DNA of 35,623 nt from Rhodococcus yunnanensis NBRC 103083 (GCF_001895005.1 NZ_BCXH01000031.1:1-35623), one strand, 5' to 3'; counted from the stretch's first letter, positions 1 through 9,033 are shown. Notes: generated by a model not told the origin, from the sequence alone. Translations and numbers: made by a program.

Positions 1-1734
1 CAGGAGTGTGCGCAGTTCGGGGTGGCGGATCTGCCGGATGGTCGGCGGGGTCCGTTGGTGCAGATTCTGTTCGATGTGCAGACGTTGTTGGGGTTGACGT
101 CCGAGCCTGCGGTGTTGCCGGATGGGTCGGCGTTGGATGCGGATGTGGCGCGGGTGATTGCGGGTGATGCGGTGTGGCAGGCGATGTTGACGGAGATGAT
201 GACCGTTCACGCCGGCAGGGCCACCGCCACCGGCGAGTCCGACGAGTCCGGCGAGCCCGACGCTGCCAGTGATTCTGCGGTGCCCAGTACTTCCGCAGAC
301 GCCAGTACATCCGAAAAGTCCAGCACGCCCGAGGAGTCGAGCAAGACTGAAGCGACCGGTAAGTCCGCGGCGCCAGGCGATTCCGAGGAGTCCAGCACGC
401 CCGAGGAGTCGAGCAAGACTGAGGGTACCGACGATCTCGAGGGATCGGGTGGGGTCGCAGAGGATCCGGAGTCCGATTCCGGGTCCGAGTCCGATTGTGT
501 TGCAGCTGTATCCGGCACATCGCCCGGTGATTCTGTAGTGCCCGCTTCAGACAATGCGGCTGGGTCTAGGTCTGGGTATGGGGCTGTGTTGGTGCCGCGG
601 TTGATTGCGCGGGGCCGGATTCGGTCGGCCGGGGCGGTTCCGGCGCCCACGGCTCCGGCGCCCACGGGATCAGGGTCGGGGTCTGGGTGCTTTTCGGGTG
701 GGTTGGGGGCTACCGATGAGGCGTTGCGGGCCCAGGTGGTCGCTGAGTTGTTGGCTGCGATTGCTGCTGATCCGGCTCTGGCCTTGGGGGTGTTTCCTGA
801 TGGTCATGGTGGGTATCGGGTGCCGCCGCCGGGCGCTCTGACGTATCGTCCGTCTGCTGAGGTGGCGGCGCGGGTGCGGATGACGTATTCCACGTGCACT
901 CATCACGATTGCAGTGTGCCCTCGACGCAGTGCGAACTCGATCATATTGTTCCGTTCGATCACCAGGATCCCGAGCGGGGTGGGTGGAGTATCGAGTCGA
1001 ATCTGCAGCCCTCGTGCACGAGCCATCATCGGTTCAAGACGGCGCAGGCGTGGGCGGTGGCAATGTTGGCTGGTGGTGCGATCGTGTGGACGAGTCGGTC
1101 CGGGTTGCGGACGATCACCCTTCCCGATCTGGGGTGCCCGAGACCACCACGTAAACGTAGACGCGGACGCCGTACCCGAGAGACCGCATCGACCCCGGAC
1201 ACGACAGCCCCGGACACTGCTGCGCAGGACACTGCTGCCTCGGACACTGCTGCCCCGGATGCATCGGACAGGACTGTCTCGGGAACGACTGCTTCTGGCA
1301 CGGCTGCCCCGGATACAACGGCCTCTGACGCGACTGTTCCGGACGCACCAGACCCGGATACAGCCGCCTCTGACACGACTGTTCCGGACGCACCAGACCC
1401 GGATACAACTGCGTCGGACGGGACTGTCTCGGAGACTGCTGCGTCGGACACGACCGACCCGGAGGCAACTGCGTCGGACACGACCGACCCGGAGGCAACT
1501 GCGTCGGACACACCAGCCTCCAAGACTCCAGCCCCGGAGACTCCTGAGTGGTGGGACGCGCCGACGTGGTGGGAGAAGAACATGCCCACCGAGGCAGTCT
1601 CCCCGACACTGGCGGATATGCATGCCGCCGCATCCGAGGCTGCCCGCACGAAGGTACGGATCATCCGGCGCCGGTTCCGGGAACACAACCTCGCCCGCTG
1701 GCACCGCGCCCGCAACGAGAAACCACCGTTCTGA
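1..1734 (+). CDS. DUF222 / HNH endonuclease domain protein (13E12 family), 5' end missing
   Basis: The reading frame is open from base 1, so the true start lies upstream of the window; about 577 codons are visible. The N-terminal part resembles the end of a DUF222 domain. Near nt 889-1056 is an HNH-type nuclease core: a CTHHDC cysteine pair, a CELDHIVPF segment, then Asn and an HHRFKT segment. Between and after these lie long Ser/Thr/Ala/Asp/Pro/Glu-rich linkers built from in-frame DNA repeats (319-422, 1321-1410, 1441-1500). The protein ends with a W-rich stretch, a basic helix and a PPF terminus. Family members occur in many copies in mycobacteria and rhodococci; their role is not established and nuclease activity is inferred from the motif only. 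A second, inverted member ends at the other edge of the window with a similar tail. Confidence 0.85.
   Translation, partial: QECAQFGVADLPDGRRGPLVQILFDVQTLLGLTSEPAVLPDGSALDADVARVIAGDAVWQAMLTEMMTVHAGRATATGESDESGEPDAASDSAVPSTSADASTSEKSSTPEESSKTEATGKSAAPGDSEESSTPEESSKTEGTDDLEGSGGVAEDPESDSGSESDCVAAVSGTSPGDSVVPASDNAAGSRSGYGAVLVPRLIARGRIRSAGAVPAPTAPAPTGSGSGSGCFSGGLGATDEALRAQVVAELLAAIAADPALALGVFPDGHGGYRVPPPGALTYRPSAEVAARVRMTYSTCTHHDCSVPSTQCELDHIVPFDHQDPERGGWSIESNLQPSCTSHHRFKTAQAWAVAMLAGGAIVWTSRSGLRTITLPDLGCPRPPRKRRRGRRTRETASTPDTTAPDTAAQDTAASDTAAPDASDRTVSGTTASGTAAPDTTASDATVPDAPDPDTAASDTTVPDAPDPDTTASDGTVSETAASDTTDPEATASDTTDPEATASDTPASKTPAPETPEWWDAPTWWEKNMPTEAVSPTLADMHAAASEAARTKVRIIRRRFREHNLARWHRARNEKPPF
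319..422 (+). repeat. Two perfect 32-bp in-frame direct repeats
   Basis: Positions 319-350 and 391-422 are identical 32-mers, 72 bp apart (24 codons), so the frame is kept. They encode a Ser/Thr/Glu-rich linker (SSTPEESSKTE) in the DUF222/HNH protein. The surrounding sequence is also compositionally biased. Confidence 0.9.
1321..1500 (+). repeat. In-frame tandem repeats: 2 x 45 bp and 2 x 30 bp
   Basis: Positions 1321-1365 and 1366-1410 are near-identical 45-bp units, and 1441-1470 and 1471-1500 are identical 30-bp units. All are multiples of three and encode an Ala/Ser/Asp/Thr/Pro linker between the HNH core and the C-terminal tail. They suggest length variation by slippage or recombination, without loss of frame. 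Confidence 0.9.
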
Positions 1735-1751
1735 TCACGCGGTCCCTTCGG

Positions 1752-2213
1752 TCAGGTCGTGCCTGGTCCGACGTTGCGGCTATTGCGGGTTCGGAGGCCC
1801 CGGACGTAGTCCGCTGGTGCTCCGGCGATCTCGGCTGCTTCGGCCATGACCCCGAGATACCGTGCCGACGGCAATCCGCCCTCGTAGGCGTCGAGGACGT
1901 ACAGCCACGCCAGTACCGGTCCGTCGGCGGTTTCGATGCGCAACCGCACCTTGCGGTGGATTCCGAGCTCGGAACCCTCCCAGCGGTCGAGCCGCTCCTC
2001 GTCCTCGACGGGTACGTCGTACAGCACGACGAACACTCTGGAGTCGGCGTCTTCGACGACGGTGGCGAGTGCGCCTTCCCAGCCGATGTCGCCGCCGCCG
2101 AAGGTCAGCCGCCAGCCGTGCAGCCACCCGGTTCCCGACAGCGGGGAATGGGGGCAACGCTGCAACATCTGCTCCGGATGCATGTTCGATCCGTAGGCGG
2201 CATAGATTGGCAC
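1752..2213 (-). CDS. Gamma-glutamylcyclotransferase-like (AIG2/GGCT fold) protein
   Basis: This is a 153-aa protein whose N-terminus MPIYAAYGSNM carries the YGSN/M substrate loop of the GGCT/AIG2 family. Further family-like segments are GWEGALATV and LDRWEGSELG, the second offering the likely acidic residue. It closely resembles my memory of M. tuberculosis Rv3304, which lies next to lpdA, as this gene does here in divergent orientation. The substrate is unknown; family members release 5-oxoproline from gamma-glutamyl compounds. The GTG start at 2213 is preceded by TAGGCT with 7 nt between, so the mRNA is probably leaderless. It converges on the HNH gene with 17 bp between the stops. Confidence 0.85.
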   Translation of the reverse strand: MPIYAAYGSNMHPEQMLQRCPHSPLSGTGWLHGWRLTFGGGDIGWEGALATVVEDADSRVFVVLYDVPVEDEERLDRWEGSELGIHRKVRLRIETADGPVLAWLYVLDAYEGGLPSARYLGVMAEAAEIAGAPADYVRGLRTRNSRNVGPGTT

Positions 2214-2220
2214 GTCGGCC

Positions 2221-2226
2221 AGCCTA
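2221..2226 (-). promoter_or_regulatory. -10 box (TAGGCT) for leaderless cyclotransferase-like gene
   Basis: On the minus strand TAGGCT (TANNNT) ends 7 nt before the GTG start at 2213, and no Shine-Dalgarno sequence is visible. Transcription would begin at or next to the start codon. Confidence 0.5.
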
Positions 2227-2372
2227 AACCGTCGGATGATCTTCGGATGCGTCGGAAGCCCGGAACCGGGCGTTTCGGCAGGTGAGAGACAAGTGAAGCA
2301 AGCCTTACCGGTGCATGACGCTCGTCACTGGAATAGGTTTGTACCGGAAATGCACGAAATTTCTCCCGAATT

Positions 2373-2380
2373 GGAAGAGG
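2373..2380 (+). promoter_or_regulatory. Ribosome binding site of lpdA
   Basis: GGAAGAGG lies 4 nt before the ATG at 2385 and decides this start. Confidence 0.65.
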
Positions 2381-2384
2381 ATCA

Positions 2385-3788
2385 ATGACCCGGATCGTGA
2401 TCATCGGTGGCGGACCCGCAGGGTACGAAGCAGCACTGGTGGCAGCGCAGCACGGGGGGACTGTGACGCTGGTCGATTCGGAGGGGATCGGTGGAGCCTG
2501 CGTTCTGTGGGACTGCGTGCCGTCGAAGACCTTCATCGCCTCGACCGGCATCAGGACCGAGATGCGCCGCGCAGGCGATCTGGGTATTTCGCTCGACCCG
2601 TCGAAGGCGGCGGTCGCCCTGCCTCAGATCCACGCCCGAGTCAAGAGTTTGGCCCAGGCCCAGTCCGCCGACATCGCGGCACGGGTGCGGTCGGTCGGCG
2701 TCGAGCTGATCTCGGGTCGCGCCGAAATGATCGACACGCAGGTTGGAATGGCGGCGCATCAGATTCGTGCGACCCTCGCCGACGGCGGTGAACGCATCCT
2801 GGACGCCGATGTCGTACTGATCTCGACCGGTGCCAGTCCGCGGATTCTGAAGGGTGCCGAGCCGGACGGCGAGCGCATTCTGAACTGGCGCCAGCTCTAC
2901 GACCTCGAAGCACTGCCCGAGCACCTGATCGTTGTCGGTTCCGGAGTCACCGGCGCCGAGTTCGTGTCGGCGTACACGGAGATGGGCGTGAAGGTGACCG
3001 CCGTCTCGAGCCGTGACCGTGTGCTTCCCCACGAAGACGAGGACGCCGCACTGGTACTGGAGGACGCCTTCAACGAACGAGGTGTCACCCTCGTCAAGCA
3101 TGCGCGCGCCGAATCGGTGCAGCGTACCGAGACCGGTGTGATCGTCACGCTCGCCGACGGCCGCACGGTAGAGGGTTCACACGCGCTGATGACGGTCGGC
3201 TCGGTACCCAACACCTCCGGTCTCGGTCTCGAAAATGTCGGCATCGAACTGGACCGCGGCGGCTACCTCCGTGTCGACCGGGTATCGCGCACCTCGGTCG
3301 CCGGAATCTACGCGGCCGGTGACTGCACAGGCCTGTTGCCTCTCGCGTCGGTCGCTGCGATGCAGGGCCGTATCGCGATGTATCACGCACTCGGTGAGGG
3401 AGTGACGCCGATCAAGCTGAAAACCGTTGCATCGGCGGTGTTCACCCGCCCGGAGATCGCGTCGGTCGGAGTCAGTCAGTCGTCGATCGACAGTGGGGAC
3501 GTCCCTGCTCGTACCGTCATGTTGCCGCTCAGTACCAACCCGCGAGCGAAGATGTCCGGCCTCAAGCGCGGTTTCGTGAAGATCTTCTGCAGGCCGGCAA
3601 CCGGCGTTGTCATCGGCGGCGTCGTGGTCGCCCCCACCGCGTCGGAACTCATCCTCCCGATCGCAATGGCAGTGCAGAACAATCTGTCGGTCAACGATTT
3701 GGCCGCGACATTCTCGGTGTACCCGTCGCTGACCGGTTCGATCACCGAAGCCGCGCGCCAGCTCATGCGTCACGACGACCTGGACTAG
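2385..3788 (+). CDS. lpdA: NAD(P)H-quinone oxidoreductase / flavoprotein disulfide reductase LpdA
   Basis: This 467-aa protein belongs to the pyridine nucleotide-disulfide reductase family. An FAD-binding GGGPAG motif is at residues 8-13, a second nucleotide-binding VVGSGVTGAEF segment sits mid-protein, and AAGDCTG precedes the dimerisation domain. The sequence follows M. tuberculosis Rv3303c (LpdA) almost throughout, which is reported as a quinone reductase and not a lipoamide dehydrogenase. As in that protein, the C-terminal His-Glu dyad is absent: VYPSLTGSITEAAR stands where lipoamide dehydrogenases have HPTxxE. Unlike my recollection of Rv3303c, both cysteines of the CX4C site are present (Cys39, Cys44). 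It is expected to be a cytoplasmic FAD homodimer in redox or quinone defence. The start is set by the RBS at 2373-2380. Confidence 0.9.
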   Translation: MTRIVIIGGGPAGYEAALVAAQHGGTVTLVDSEGIGGACVLWDCVPSKTFIASTGIRTEMRRAGDLGISLDPSKAAVALPQIHARVKSLAQAQSADIAARVRSVGVELISGRAEMIDTQVGMAAHQIRATLADGGERILDADVVLISTGASPRILKGAEPDGERILNWRQLYDLEALPEHLIVVGSGVTGAEFVSAYTEMGVKVTAVSSRDRVLPHEDEDAALVLEDAFNERGVTLVKHARAESVQRTETGVIVTLADGRTVEGSHALMTVGSVPNTSGLGLENVGIELDRGGYLRVDRVSRTSVAGIYAAGDCTGLLPLASVAAMQGRIAMYHALGEGVTPIKLKTVASAVFTRPEIASVGVSQSSIDSGDVPARTVMLPLSTNPRAKMSGLKRGFVKIFCRPATGVVIGGVVVAPTASELILPIAMAVQNNLSVNDLAATFSVYPSLTGSITEAARQLMRHDDLD

Positions 3789-3951
3789 GCATGATCGGAG
3801 TGATTCGGAATCTCAGCATGTGGAATGGAAGTTTCATATCCTGATTCGCTCTGCGATACTGAGATCCAGCCGACCACCATCCGGCACCCTCGCACCCCAG
3901 CCGATCCTCGGGTAGTTCGTTCATCCGTTTCTCGCTGCTGGGAGCAACATC

Positions 3952-5133
3952 ATGACCACGACATTGCCGGGCCTTGCCCGTCGGCTCGACTCGATCGAGA
4001 GTTCCGCCATTCGAGACCTTCTCGCACTCACTGCTCGCGACGACGTGATCTCACTGGCAGGCGGGCTTCCGGCAACCGAACTCATACCGGTGGATCGCGT
4101 CAGAGAGGCTGCGCATGCTGTCCTCGGCGAATCGTCTTCGGTTCAATACGGTGAGACCTCGGGCTGGCGCAGGCTTCGCGAGGTCGTTGCAGCCTTGCAG
4201 TCGTCGGTGATCGGTCGCGCCGTGGATACGTCCGAGGTCGTCATCACTCATGGATCGCAGCAGGCGCTCACTCTCGTGGCGCAGGCGTTGGTGGATCCGG
4301 GTGCAGTCGTCGTCGTCGACGAGCCGGCATACACCGGTGCGCTGCAAGTCTTTTCGATCGCAGGCGCCGAAATCCACGCCATTCCGATCGGCGATTCGGG
4401 CATGGACACCGTCGAACTCGAACGACGACTTGCCGCAGGGCTGCGACCCGCTCTGGTCCATACGGTGAGCAACTTCCACAATCCGCGCGGTGTCACGATG
4501 TCCGAGAGCGGACGCAGGCACCTGGCGGCTCTCGCCGAGCAGTACGGGTTCTGGATTCTCGAGGACGATCCCTACGGCGAAATATGGTTCGACACGCCCC
4601 CGCCTGCGCCGATCGCGTCGTACTCCGATCGTGTCGTCCGGCTGTCGAGCGCGTCGAAGATCCTGGCCCCTGCGCTCAGGGTGGGGTGGATGGTCGCCCC
4701 GAAACCCGTGTGCGACGCCGTCGAACTTCTCAAGCAGGGTGCTGACCTGTGCGGATCGTCGATGACTCAGCAGATGGCCGCCGAGATGCTGTCCGACACC
4801 GATTGGTTGGCGACGCATCTGATCGCGTTGCGCGCAGAATACGGGCGCCGGGCGACGGCACTTCGGACTGCGCTGGACAGTGCCTTCGGTGACCGCCTCA
4901 GTGTCTCGCCCGCGGACGGCGGAATGTTCGTGTGGGCGAGCTTCGACGACGGCACCGACACCACGATTCTGCTGCCGCGCGCCCTCGAGCAGGGTGTGGC
5001 ATTCGTGCCGGGTCGGGCCTTCGCGGAGTCGGCGGCGTACGCAGGGTCTGCGCGCATGTGCTTCGCGAGCTCCTCGGCTCCGATTCTGCGCGAGGCCGTC
5101 TCTCGGTTGAAGGCCGCTCACGCGCTCTCGTAG
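3952..5133 (+). CDS. PLP-dependent aminotransferase (fold I, MocR/2-aminoadipate aminotransferase-like)
   Basis: This 393-aa fold-type I aminotransferase has ISLAGGLP near residue 33, the NFHNPRG segment near 174-180, EDDPYGE near 204-210, and the PLP-binding Lys236 in SSASK followed by RVGW. It matches the stand-alone catalytic domain of the MocR/LysN/ARO8-like group; no GntR-type DNA-binding domain is attached. The amino donor cannot be told from sequence, and aromatic or branched-chain amino acids or 2-aminoadipate are all possible. A GGGAG sequence at about 3940 supports the ATG at 3952. The 163-bp gap after lpdA suggests its own promoter. Its 3' end overlaps that of glpK by 16 bp on the opposite strand. 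Confidence 0.8.
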   Translation: MTTTLPGLARRLDSIESSAIRDLLALTARDDVISLAGGLPATELIPVDRVREAAHAVLGESSSVQYGETSGWRRLREVVAALQSSVIGRAVDTSEVVITHGSQQALTLVAQALVDPGAVVVVDEPAYTGALQVFSIAGAEIHAIPIGDSGMDTVELERRLAAGLRPALVHTVSNFHNPRGVTMSESGRRHLAALAEQYGFWILEDDPYGEIWFDTPPPAPIASYSDRVVRLSSASKILAPALRVGWMVAPKPVCDAVELLKQGADLCGSSMTQQMAAEMLSDTDWLATHLIALRAEYGRRATALRTALDSAFGDRLSVSPADGGMFVWASFDDGTDTTILLPRALEQGVAFVPGRAFAESAAYAGSARMCFASSSAPILREAVSRLKAAHALS

Positions 5134-6623
5134 GTCCGTTCGACGGCCCGGTTCCAGGTGGTGTACATCTGCTCGCGCACGTCGCTGTCGAGGTCGGGTT
5201 GCCACGTCTTGTCCGCTGCCCAGTTCGCACGGATGTCGTCCTCGCCGCTCCAGTACCCGACGGCGAGGCCGGCCGCGTAGGCGGCGCCGAGTGCGGTCGT
5301 TTCGTTGACGACCGGACGTACGACCGGGACACCGAGTACGTCGGATTGGAACTGCATCAACAGCTCGTTCACGACCATGCCGCCATCGACCTTCAGAGTG
5401 GTCAGCGTTACACCCGAATCGGCGCGCATCGCGTCGATGACCTCGCGTGTCTGAAATGCGGTGGCCTCGAGCGCAGCTCGTGCAATGTGGCCCTTGTTGG
5501 CGAACCGTGTGAGGCCGGAAATGACACCACGGGCGTCGGGGCGCCACCTGGGCGCGAACAACCCGGAGAACGCGGGTACGAAGTAGACGCCGCCGTTGTC
5601 GTCGACGGAACGGGCAAGATCTTCGATTTCGGCGGCGTCGGAAATGATTCCGAGGTTGTCGCGGAGCCATTGCACCAGAGATCCAGTGACCGCAACCGAG
5701 CCCTCCAGCGCGTAGACCGTGTCCTTGTCACCGAGTTTGTAGCACACGGTCGTCAGAAGTCCGTGTTCGCTGCGAACCGGGGTCGTTCCGGTATTGAGCA
5801 GCAAGAAGTTTCCGGTCCCGTACGTGTTCTTCGCCTCGCCCGCAGACAAGCATGCCTGACCGAACGTTGCGGCCTGCTGGTCGCCGAGGATGCCTGAAAT
5901 CGGCACTCCTGCAAGGACACCCCTCGGCCTCACCTCTGCATACACTTCGGAGGACGTGCGGATCTCGGGCAACATCGAAAGTGGGATCCGGAAGTCGGCG
6001 CAGATGTCCTCCCGCCACTGCAGAGTTTCCAGATCCATCAACAATGTTCGCGACGCGTTGGTGACGTCGGTGATGTGCCGACCGCCGTCGGTGCCGCCGG
6101 TCAGATTCCACAGGACCCACGAATCCATCGTCCCGAAGCACAGTTCGCCCGCCTCGGCGCGCTCGCGTACGCCGTCGACGTTGTCGAGAATCCAGCGCAC
6201 CTTGGGGCCGGCGAAATAGGTGGACAGCGGAAGCCCGGTGATCGCCTGGTAGCGGTCGGCACCACGATCACCCGCGAGTTCCTTGCACAGCGCGTCGGTG
6301 CGGGTGTCCTGCCACACGATGGCGTTGTGAACGGGTTTTCCGGTTGTCCTGTCCCACACCAGGGTGGTTTCACGCTGATTGGTGATTCCGACGGCTGCGA
6401 TGTCCTGGGCTTTGACGTCGGCGTTGCCGAGTGCAGCGCCGACGACTTCGCGGACGTTGACCCAGATCTCTTCGGCGTCGTGCTCGACCCACCCTGCCCG
6501 CGGGAAGATCTGGCGATGTTCCTTCTGAGCCGACCCCACAGGTTTCCCGTCGTGGCCGAAGATGATGCATCTGCTCGACGTGGTTCCCTGGTCGATCGAT
6601 GCAATGAAGCTGTCGGATGTCAC
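5118..6623 (-). CDS. glpK: Glycerol kinase
   Basis: This is a 501-aa FGGY-family kinase converting glycerol and ATP to sn-glycerol 3-phosphate. The N-terminal phosphate loop DQGTTSSR is at residues 11-18, WxDxRT occurs as WQDTRTD, and the FGGY-type C-terminal segments LKVDGGMVVN and GAAYAAGLAVG are present. The frame is open 53 codons further upstream, but the GTG at 6623 has AGGAG at proper spacing and gives the usual GlpK length. It is divergent from glpD across 112 bp, so the two genes form a glycerol-utilisation pair likely controlled from this gap. No glycerol facilitator gene is in the window. Confidence 0.95.
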   Translation of the reverse strand: MTSDSFIASIDQGTTSSRCIIFGHDGKPVGSAQKEHRQIFPRAGWVEHDAEEIWVNVREVVGAALGNADVKAQDIAAVGITNQRETTLVWDRTTGKPVHNAIVWQDTRTDALCKELAGDRGADRYQAITGLPLSTYFAGPKVRWILDNVDGVRERAEAGELCFGTMDSWVLWNLTGGTDGGRHITDVTNASRTLLMDLETLQWREDICADFRIPLSMLPEIRTSSEVYAEVRPRGVLAGVPISGILGDQQAATFGQACLSAGEAKNTYGTGNFLLLNTGTTPVRSEHGLLTTVCYKLGDKDTVYALEGSVAVTGSLVQWLRDNLGIISDAAEIEDLARSVDDNGGVYFVPAFSGLFAPRWRPDARGVISGLTRFANKGHIARAALEATAFQTREVIDAMRADSGVTLTTLKVDGGMVVNELLMQFQSDVLGVPVVRPVVNETTALGAAYAAGLAVGYWSGEDDIRANWAADKTWQPDLDSDVREQMYTTWNRAVERTYESA

Positions 6624-6735
6624 AGCGTCTCCTGTCGTAGGTTCACGGCTCGCGCGGGTATCGGTCACGAACGGTAGCCTTGCAAACGCGAGTAGAGAAG
6701 CAGGCGGCGCAACCATCCACGTGGGGAGCAAGTTC
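6624..6735. promoter_or_regulatory. Divergent glpK-glpD promoter region
   Basis: This 112-bp gap between the GTG of glpK and the TTG of glpD must hold promoters for both genes. AGGAG for glpK and GGGGAG for glpD lie at its edges. I could not pick a convincing operator by eye. Confidence 0.55.
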
Positions 6736-8472
6736 TTGAGCAACCGATCCAACAGCACATTCCTGGGACCGCAGGCTCGCATCGACGCATGGGAACAGCT
6801 CGGATCCGAGCAGTTCGACGTCGTCGTGGTCGGTGGCGGTGTCGTCGGCGCTGGCGCTGCTCTCGATGCGGCAACGCGCGGACTGAAGGTGGCGCTCGTC
6901 GAGGCTCGTGACTTCGCGTCGGGGACGTCGAGTCGTTCGTCGAAGATGTTCCACGGTGGCCTGCGCTACCTCGAGCAGCTCGAGTTCGGTCTGGTGCGCG
7001 AGGCTCTCCACGAGCGTGAACTGTCCCTGTCGACCCTCGCCCCGCACCTGGTCAAGCCGCTGAAGTTTCTGTTTCCGTTGACGCACCGAGTCTGGGAGCG
7101 TCCGTACATCGCAGCCGGAATCTTCTTGTACGACACGATGGGCGGCGCCAAGTCGGTTCCCGCACAGAAGCACCTCACCCGTTCGGGTGCGCTGCGGATG
7201 TCTCCCGGTCTGAAGCGAAAGTCCTTGATCGGCGGAATTCGCTATTACGACACCGTCGTCGACGACGCACGGCACACGATGAGTGTGGCACGCACGGCCG
7301 CGCATTACGGCGCTGTCGTCCGTACTTCGACGCAGGTCGTCGGATTCCTCCGCGAGGCGGACCGCGTCTCCGGTGTGCGAGTCCGCGACTCCGAGAACGG
7401 TGCGACGACCGAGGTGCGCGGCCACGTCGTCATCAACGCGACCGGCGTCTGGACGGACGAGATTCAGGCACTGTCCTCGCAGCGCGGGAGATTCCGTGTC
7501 CGGGCCTCGAAGGGTGTTCACATCGTCGTCCCGCGTGACCGTATCGTCAGCGAGGCGGCGATCATCCTGCGGACCGAGAAATCGGTACTGTTCATCATCC
7601 CGTGGGGCGCGCACTGGATCATCGGCACCACCGACACCGACTGGAAGCTCGACCTGGCTCACCCGGCTGCGACGAAAGCCGATATCGACTACATCCTCGG
7701 GGAAGTCAACACGGTGTTGGTGACACCACTGACGCACGAGGACATCGACGGTGTGTACGCAGGCTTGCGTCCGTTGCTCGCGGGGGAGAGCGACGAGACG
7801 TCGAAGCTGTCCAGGGAGCATGCGGTGGCTCGGGTGGCGCCCGGCCTCGTTGCCATCGCAGGTGGCAAGTACACGACCTACCGAGTCATGGCGGAGGACG
7901 CGGTCGACCTCGCCTCGCAGGACGTACCTGCTCGCGTTGCGTCCTCGATCACCGAGAAGGTTCCGCTCGTGGGTGCAGACGGCTATTTCGCGCTGGTCAA
8001 TCAGACACATCACCTTGCGCAGCTGTACGGGCTGCATCCGTACCGCGTGACGCACCTGCTCGATCGTTACGGTTCCCTCATCGACGAGGTCATCGCGATG
8101 GCGAGCGACAAGCCGTATCTGTTGCAGCCGATCACGGACGCACCGAGTTATCTCCAGGTCGAAGCCGTGTACGCCGCGGCAGCCGAAGGCGCACTGCATC
8201 TGGAGGACATACTCTCGCGTCGCACACGCATCTCGATCGAGTACTCCCATCGCGGCGTCAACTGTGCGGGCCAGGTCGCGGCACTCGTCGCCCCGGTTCT
8301 GGGATGGAGCGCGGCCGATGTCGACCGGGAGGTCGAGACCTACACCGCGCGGGTCGAGGCCGAGGTCAAATCCCAGATGCAGCCCGACGACGAGTCGGCA
8401 GACGCTCTGCGTGTGGTCGCCCCCGAGGCACGTCAGGAAATTCTCGAACCGGTGCAGCCGGCACAGAAGTAG
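6736..8472 (+). CDS. glpD: Aerobic glycerol-3-phosphate dehydrogenase
   Basis: This 578-aa flavoprotein is of the GlpA/GlpD family, as is mycobacterial GlpD2. The FAD-binding GGGVVGAG is at residues 33-40, followed by the SGTSSRSSKMFHGGLRYLE family signature and IGTTDTDW. The C-terminal DAO_C domain is complete. It oxidises sn-glycerol 3-phosphate to dihydroxyacetone phosphate at the membrane and passes electrons to quinone, completing the pathway started by GlpK. An ATG far upstream (6562) would overlap glpK; the TTG at 6736, 7 nt after GGGGAG, gives the normal family length and N-terminus. A GTG at 6721 is the alternative but has no ribosome binding site. Confidence 0.93.
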   Translation: MSNRSNSTFLGPQARIDAWEQLGSEQFDVVVVGGGVVGAGAALDAATRGLKVALVEARDFASGTSSRSSKMFHGGLRYLEQLEFGLVREALHERELSLSTLAPHLVKPLKFLFPLTHRVWERPYIAAGIFLYDTMGGAKSVPAQKHLTRSGALRMSPGLKRKSLIGGIRYYDTVVDDARHTMSVARTAAHYGAVVRTSTQVVGFLREADRVSGVRVRDSENGATTEVRGHVVINATGVWTDEIQALSSQRGRFRVRASKGVHIVVPRDRIVSEAAIILRTEKSVLFIIPWGAHWIIGTTDTDWKLDLAHPAATKADIDYILGEVNTVLVTPLTHEDIDGVYAGLRPLLAGESDETSKLSREHAVARVAPGLVAIAGGKYTTYRVMAEDAVDLASQDVPARVASSITEKVPLVGADGYFALVNQTHHLAQLYGLHPYRVTHLLDRYGSLIDEVIAMASDKPYLLQPITDAPSYLQVEAVYAAAAEGALHLEDILSRRTRISIEYSHRGVNCAGQVAALVAPVLGWSAADVDREVETYTARVEAEVKSQMQPDDESADALRVVAPEARQEILEPVQPAQK

Positions 8473-8490
8473 AAGTTCGGAAGTAGAAGA

Positions 8491-9033
8491 TCAGTGCGTC
8501 AGAAGGATTTTCACGAACACGATGATCGCAGCTCCTGCAGCGAGCGCGATGGAGCCGAAGAACGCGCCGCGGCTGGGCTTCTCGCCTCGTAGCCGGCTGA
8601 TCACGAAATTGGTCGACGCGATGCGACAGATGATGATCACCTCGGCGGCGATCTGGCCGATCGCCGGGTCGAGCAGACCCCACCATCCGACGGCGAGCAA
8701 TACCGTGGGTAGAACGGTTGCGCTCAGGATCGGCACCGAATTGCGAAGCTCTTCGATATGTTGCCGCGGCGAGAGATCGGTTCCGGTTCGGACCGTCTGA
8801 CCGACACCCTCGGCGAAGGCGTGCGCGACGAAGGTCGACACGCCGGTACCCACGACGATCGCGACTGCTTGGAACGTGTGTTCCTCCGGCGTCGTGATGG
8901 GGATGAGCGCCGCCAGTATCAAGATGTTGCCGTAGACATATGCACTGATTCTGCTGGCCGCATTCGCCGGATCGAGGGGACTCGAGTTCGACAGCAGGGG
9001 GCGGTGCAGGAGGTTCCGCAGGTTCGGTGCCAT
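8491..9033 (-). CDS. Small integral membrane protein, unknown function
   Basis: This is a 180-aa protein with about four hydrophobic segments: near ISAYVYGNILILAAL, VAIVVGTGVSTFVAHAF, VLPTVLLAVGWWGLL and a C-terminal GSIALAAGAAIIVFVKIL. I do not recognise a family. The short charged loop TGTDLSPRQHIEELRNS probably lies on one face of the membrane. The ATG at 9033 has no clear ribosome binding site, but TAGGCT ends 8 nt before it, which suggests a leaderless transcript; an in-frame GTG at 9057 is the alternative start. It ends 18 bp after glpD in convergent orientation, so a link to glycerol metabolism is not implied. Confidence 0.7.
   Translation of the reverse strand: MAPNLRNLLHRPLLSNSSPLDPANAASRISAYVYGNILILAALIPITTPEEHTFQAVAIVVGTGVSTFVAHAFAEGVGQTVRTGTDLSPRQHIEELRNSVPILSATVLPTVLLAVGWWGLLDPAIGQIAAEVIIICRIASTNFVISRLRGEKPSRGAFFGSIALAAGAAIIVFVKILLTH

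Noticed and set aside
670..1715. Long minus-strand ORFs opposite the left HNH gene
   Set aside because: They mirror the repeats of the HNH gene, have repetitive Arg/Ser/Val composition, and carry no motif; they are shadows of a high-GC gene.
6643..8250. 535-codon minus-strand ORF opposite glpD
   Set aside because: It is rich in Arg, Asp and His as expected of an antisense frame, while glpD on the plus strand is complete and well conserved.
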